Positions 62,153-64,000 of a DNA stretch of 64,000 bases are shown here, piece after piece; positions within the stretch are counted from its first letter, which is position 1; each line of letters starts with the position of its first letter. The stretch is from Geobacillus genomosp. 3 (GTDB lineage Bacteria > Bacillota > Bacilli > Bacillales > Anoxybacillaceae). The position numbers and the translations under genes are program-made. The notes under the pieces are model-generated. The model saw only the letters and a list, made by a program, of their open reading frames with translations. It was not told the DNA's origin and made no database searches. The stretch lies in assembly GCF_000445995.2 (NCBI RefSeq), contig NC_022080.4:992001-1056000 (forward strand), read 5' to 3'.

Positions 62153-62782
62153 GGGATTTCTCATCCCCACCATACGGTATTTGATCCTACGGGACGTTTC
62201 CTCGTTGTTCCCGATTTAGGGCTTAACCGGATCATTTTGTTTACACTGAATGCCGAAACAGGCGAACTGACTTCAAGACATTTGCCTTTTGGAACAACGC
62301 AGGAAGGGGCCGGACCGCGGCACATCTCTTTCCATCCAGTCTTGCCGTATGCGTATGTTGTGAATGAGCTTGATTCTACTGTCACGGTATATGCGTTTGA
62401 AAAAGAAAATGGACGGCTAACGATGAAACAAACGATACCGACCGTTCCTAGCCATGTTAATGGAAATACAGCGGCAGAAATCGCTGTCTCACCGTGCGGG
62501 CGTTTCGTATACGCGTCAAACAGGGGGCATAATAGCATCGCCATTTTTGCGGTGGATCAACAAACCGGTGAACTTTCCCCTATTGGCTGGGAGTCTACCA
62601 AAGGTGCGACTCCCCGATTTTTCACGTTTGATCCATTCGGAACGTTCCTGTACGTTGCGAATGAGGACAGCGATACGATCGTGGCCTTTAAAGTGGATGG
62701 CAAAACCGGCGAACTACAGCCTACCGGCTGGATTTTGGAGACAGAAAGCCCGGTATGTATTGTTTTCTCTTCCTTAAGGTGA
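62153..62782 (+). pseudogene. Lactonase (6-phosphogluconolactonase-like, YkgB) lacking its N-terminus
   Basis: About 209 codons of a seven-bladed beta-propeller lactonase of the cycloisomerase-2 family (HHTVFDPTGRFLVVPDLG, GPRHISFHPVLPYAYVVNEL, FVYASNRGHNSIAIFAV). The reading frame runs back to TAG 62150 with no start or ribosome site, and the expected first 130-150 residues are absent; the IS605 right end is immediately upstream. The gene was evidently truncated at its 5' side by the element. A TTG at 62237 is not a credible start. Confidence 0.82.
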
Positions 62783-62818
62783 GGAGCAAATGCTCTTACG
62801 CGTATAAAGCGGGAAAGA

Positions 62819-62850
62819 AGCGCGAACCACAAAACGGTTCGCGCTTTTGT
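62819..62850 (+). terminator. Terminator after the lactonase remnant; group IIC intron target hairpin
   Basis: AGCGCGAACC / GGTTCGCGCT, 10-bp perfect stem with ACAAAAC loop and TTTT. The group II intron begins within a few bases downstream. Confidence 0.88.
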
Positions 62851-62852
62851 CA

Positions 62853-63717
62853 GTACGCCCGGCATGGATGCGACGCTATAGGGTGGGAGTCCCGAACGGG
62901 GGCTGGCGAGCGCCTACCGTTAGCTGAAGACAAGGGTGTCCACCGCGAGGTGGAATCTGAAGGAAGCTGGAGGCAAACACTTGACCTGAGGTACACGAAC
63001 CCAATGAGAGGCCGCCACAGTCGGACGAGTCTGCTGAACAAGACGAAGTCCTAAGCCGCCAAGGGCTGTGAAGGTAGATTGGGCAGGTGCATGAGTGGAA
63101 AGTGTCCATCCTTATCCGGGGAGGCCTGTACGACATGCCTTCTGACGATGGCAACCAGAAGTGCTGAACGTACAGGAGTCAGCAGAGGTCATAGTACTGG
63201 AGTAAGGGACGCCTGAAACAGGAAGGACCGAACGTCAACTCAGGGGTGAATCAGACTCTTTCGAGATGTTGCGTGCCAACCCAAACTGGAGCATATCGAT
63301 GCCGGAACGAATTCATCGTGTCAACCAATACGTCATGGGATGGATCGGGTACTTTCGGCTCATCGAAACCCCGTCTGTCCTTCAGAACATCGAAGGATGG
63401 ATTCGGAGAAGGCTTCGACTCTGTCAATGGCTTCAATGGAAACGGGTCAGAACCAGAATCCGTGAGTTAAGGGCGCTGGGATTGAAGGAAACAGCAGTGA
63501 TGGAGATCGCCAATACCCGAAAAGGAGCTTGGCGAACAACGAAAGCGCCGCAACTCCACCAAGCCCTGGGCAAGACATACTGGACCGCTCAAGGACTCAA
63601 GAGTTTGACGCAACGATATTTCGGAGCTCCGTCAAGGTTGACGAATCGCCTAGTGCGGACCCGCATGCTAGGTGGTGTGAGGGGACGGGGGTTAGCCGCC
63701 CCCTCCTACTCGATTGG
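62853..63717 (+). mobile_element. Group IIC intron, internally deleted
   Basis: The 5' part (62853-63255, starting GTACGCCC) is long structured non-coding RNA of the group II domain I-III type; the 3' end carries a domain V-like hairpin (CCTAGTGCGGACC... about 63649-63675) and a GGACGGGGG / CCGCCCCCTCC domain VI-like helix (63679-63710). Between them is only the tail of the maturase. Insertion directly after a terminator stem is the hallmark target of class C introns. Exact ends are inferred. Confidence 0.8.
63266..63641 (+). pseudogene. ltrA: Group IIC intron maturase/reverse transcriptase, only the C-terminal part left
   Basis: About 120 codons matching the X/thumb and maturase tail of the G. 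stearothermophilus group IIC intron protein (NPNWSISMPERIHRVNQYVM, RTRIRELRALGLKETAVMEI, TRKGAWRTT). The reverse transcriptase palm and fingers, including YADD, are missing; the normal start context of the ORF (TTTCGAGATG at 63262) joins straight to the tail. A single extra G near 63622 shifts the end; without it the frame would finish FELRQG and stop at 63639-63641. As it stands the frame runs on to 63790. Confidence 0.85.
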
Positions 63718-63764
63718 ACATGGATCAAGCGGGGGAGATGCCTCGCTCGTCGCTTCGCTGTTGC

Positions 63765-63863
63765 GATCCAGAACGGACATTAACGGATGAGGAAGTAACA
63801 AACGTTCACGAACAAGTGATGAAAGCGGTTGAACAGCAATTTGGCGCGACATTGCGTGGATAA
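63765..63863 (+). pseudogene. pheT: 3' fragment of pheT (phenylalanyl-tRNA synthetase beta subunit)
   Basis: 32 codons reading [11 protein letters not shown]...FGATLRG and a stop, the typical end of PheT (ferredoxin-fold anticodon-binding domain). About ten further residues of the domain (SLVASLL) precede it in another frame, so there is a frameshift near 63764. No upstream pheT sequence is present. A translocated or duplicated end of the gene, with its terminator. Confidence 0.8.
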
Positions 63864-63871
63864 AACGAAGT

Positions 63872-63909
63872 CCCTATCCGGATGCATGAGCATTAGATAG
63901 GGTGTTTTT
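63872..63909 (+). terminator. Terminator after the pheT fragment
   Basis: CCCTATC / GATAGGG stem followed by TGTTTTTAT. Confidence 0.75.
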
Positions 63910-63912
63910 ATT

Positions 63913-64000
63913 GTGAACGTCTTCATTGAATGGATGAAGGCTTACAACATTCAGACCAAGTATTACGCCGCATCAGATGTACTGCGTGAACCAGAGGTTA
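63913..64000 (+). CDS. Start of an unrecognised open frame (partial)
   Basis: A GTG-started frame (NVFIEWMKAYNIQ...) runs off the window after 29 codons. No ribosome site is visible and no family is recognised; it could also be part of a mobile element. Reported only because it is the last sequence in the window. Confidence 0.2.
   Translation, partial: MNVFIEWMKAYNIQTKYYAASDVLREPEV

Noticed and set aside
62237..62782. Lactonase as an intact gene starting at TTG 62237
   Set aside because: Homology continues upstream of that TTG to about 62162, there is no ribosome site, and the N-terminal blades are missing.
63266..63790. Intact 174-residue maturase ending at 63790
   Set aside because: The last 50 codons are out of the family frame after an inserted G; they read into intron domains V/VI and the 3' exon.

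Overview
The window reads as chromosomal DNA of a thermophilic, endospore-forming Bacillaceae, most likely Geobacillus. The basis is gene order and protein content: the ylb-dcw-spoIIG-sigG-ylm-divIVA-ileS-lspA-pyr order of Bacillus subtilis, many sporulation genes, GC-rich codon use with many GTG/TTG starts, and a mobile intron maturase resembling the Geobacillus stearothermophilus group IIC intron protein. There are no rRNA or tRNA genes and no CRISPR array.

Layout. 1-9.7 kb: the ylb block (partial ylbJ, ylbK, ylbL, convergent tmcAL/ylbM, ylbN, rpmF, a crotonase-family gene, an RsfA-like regulator, panE, a DUF3397 membrane protein, bshC). 9.9-26.5 kb: the division/cell-wall (dcw) cluster: rsmH, ftsL, pbpB, spoVD, murE, an orphan Mur-ligase N-domain protein, mraY, murD, spoVE, divIB, ylxW, ylxX, sbp, ftsA, ftsZ. 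Compared with B. subtilis it lacks mraZ, murG and murB at their usual places. 26.5-29.3 kb: spoIIGA-sigE and sigG, with a Spo0A-type promoter (22-bp spacer), a sigma-F-like promoter and a hairpin able to bury the sigG ribosome-binding site in read-through RNA. 29.3-33.4 kb: ylmC, pgeF, ylmE, sepF, ylmG, ylmH, divIVA. 33.4-38.1 kb: T-box-controlled ileS, then lspA and rluD. 38.1-50 kb: the pyrimidine operon pyrR-pyrP-pyrB-C-AA-AB-K-D-F-E with three PyrR attenuators.

From about 50.2 kb the DNA changes character: codon use is more AT-rich and the genes are accessory. Two paralogous cassettes, each a LysR regulator plus an aconitase-family hydratase, bracket a PrpF-type isomerase, a small coupled membrane peptide and an RraA/HMG-aldolase-like protein. 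Together they look like an uncharacterised inducible route for a tricarboxylic or hydroxy-oxo acid. One of the two aconitases carries Arg in place of the His of the DSH(T) active-site motif. This is the best candidate for an undescribed system here.

60.6-64 kb is mobile debris: an IS200/IS605 element (TnpA tail, intact TnpB, hairpin right end), a lactonase gene lacking its N-terminal part, a group IIC intron sitting just after a terminator hairpin with most of its reverse transcriptase deleted, and a fragment of the 3' end of pheT with its terminator.
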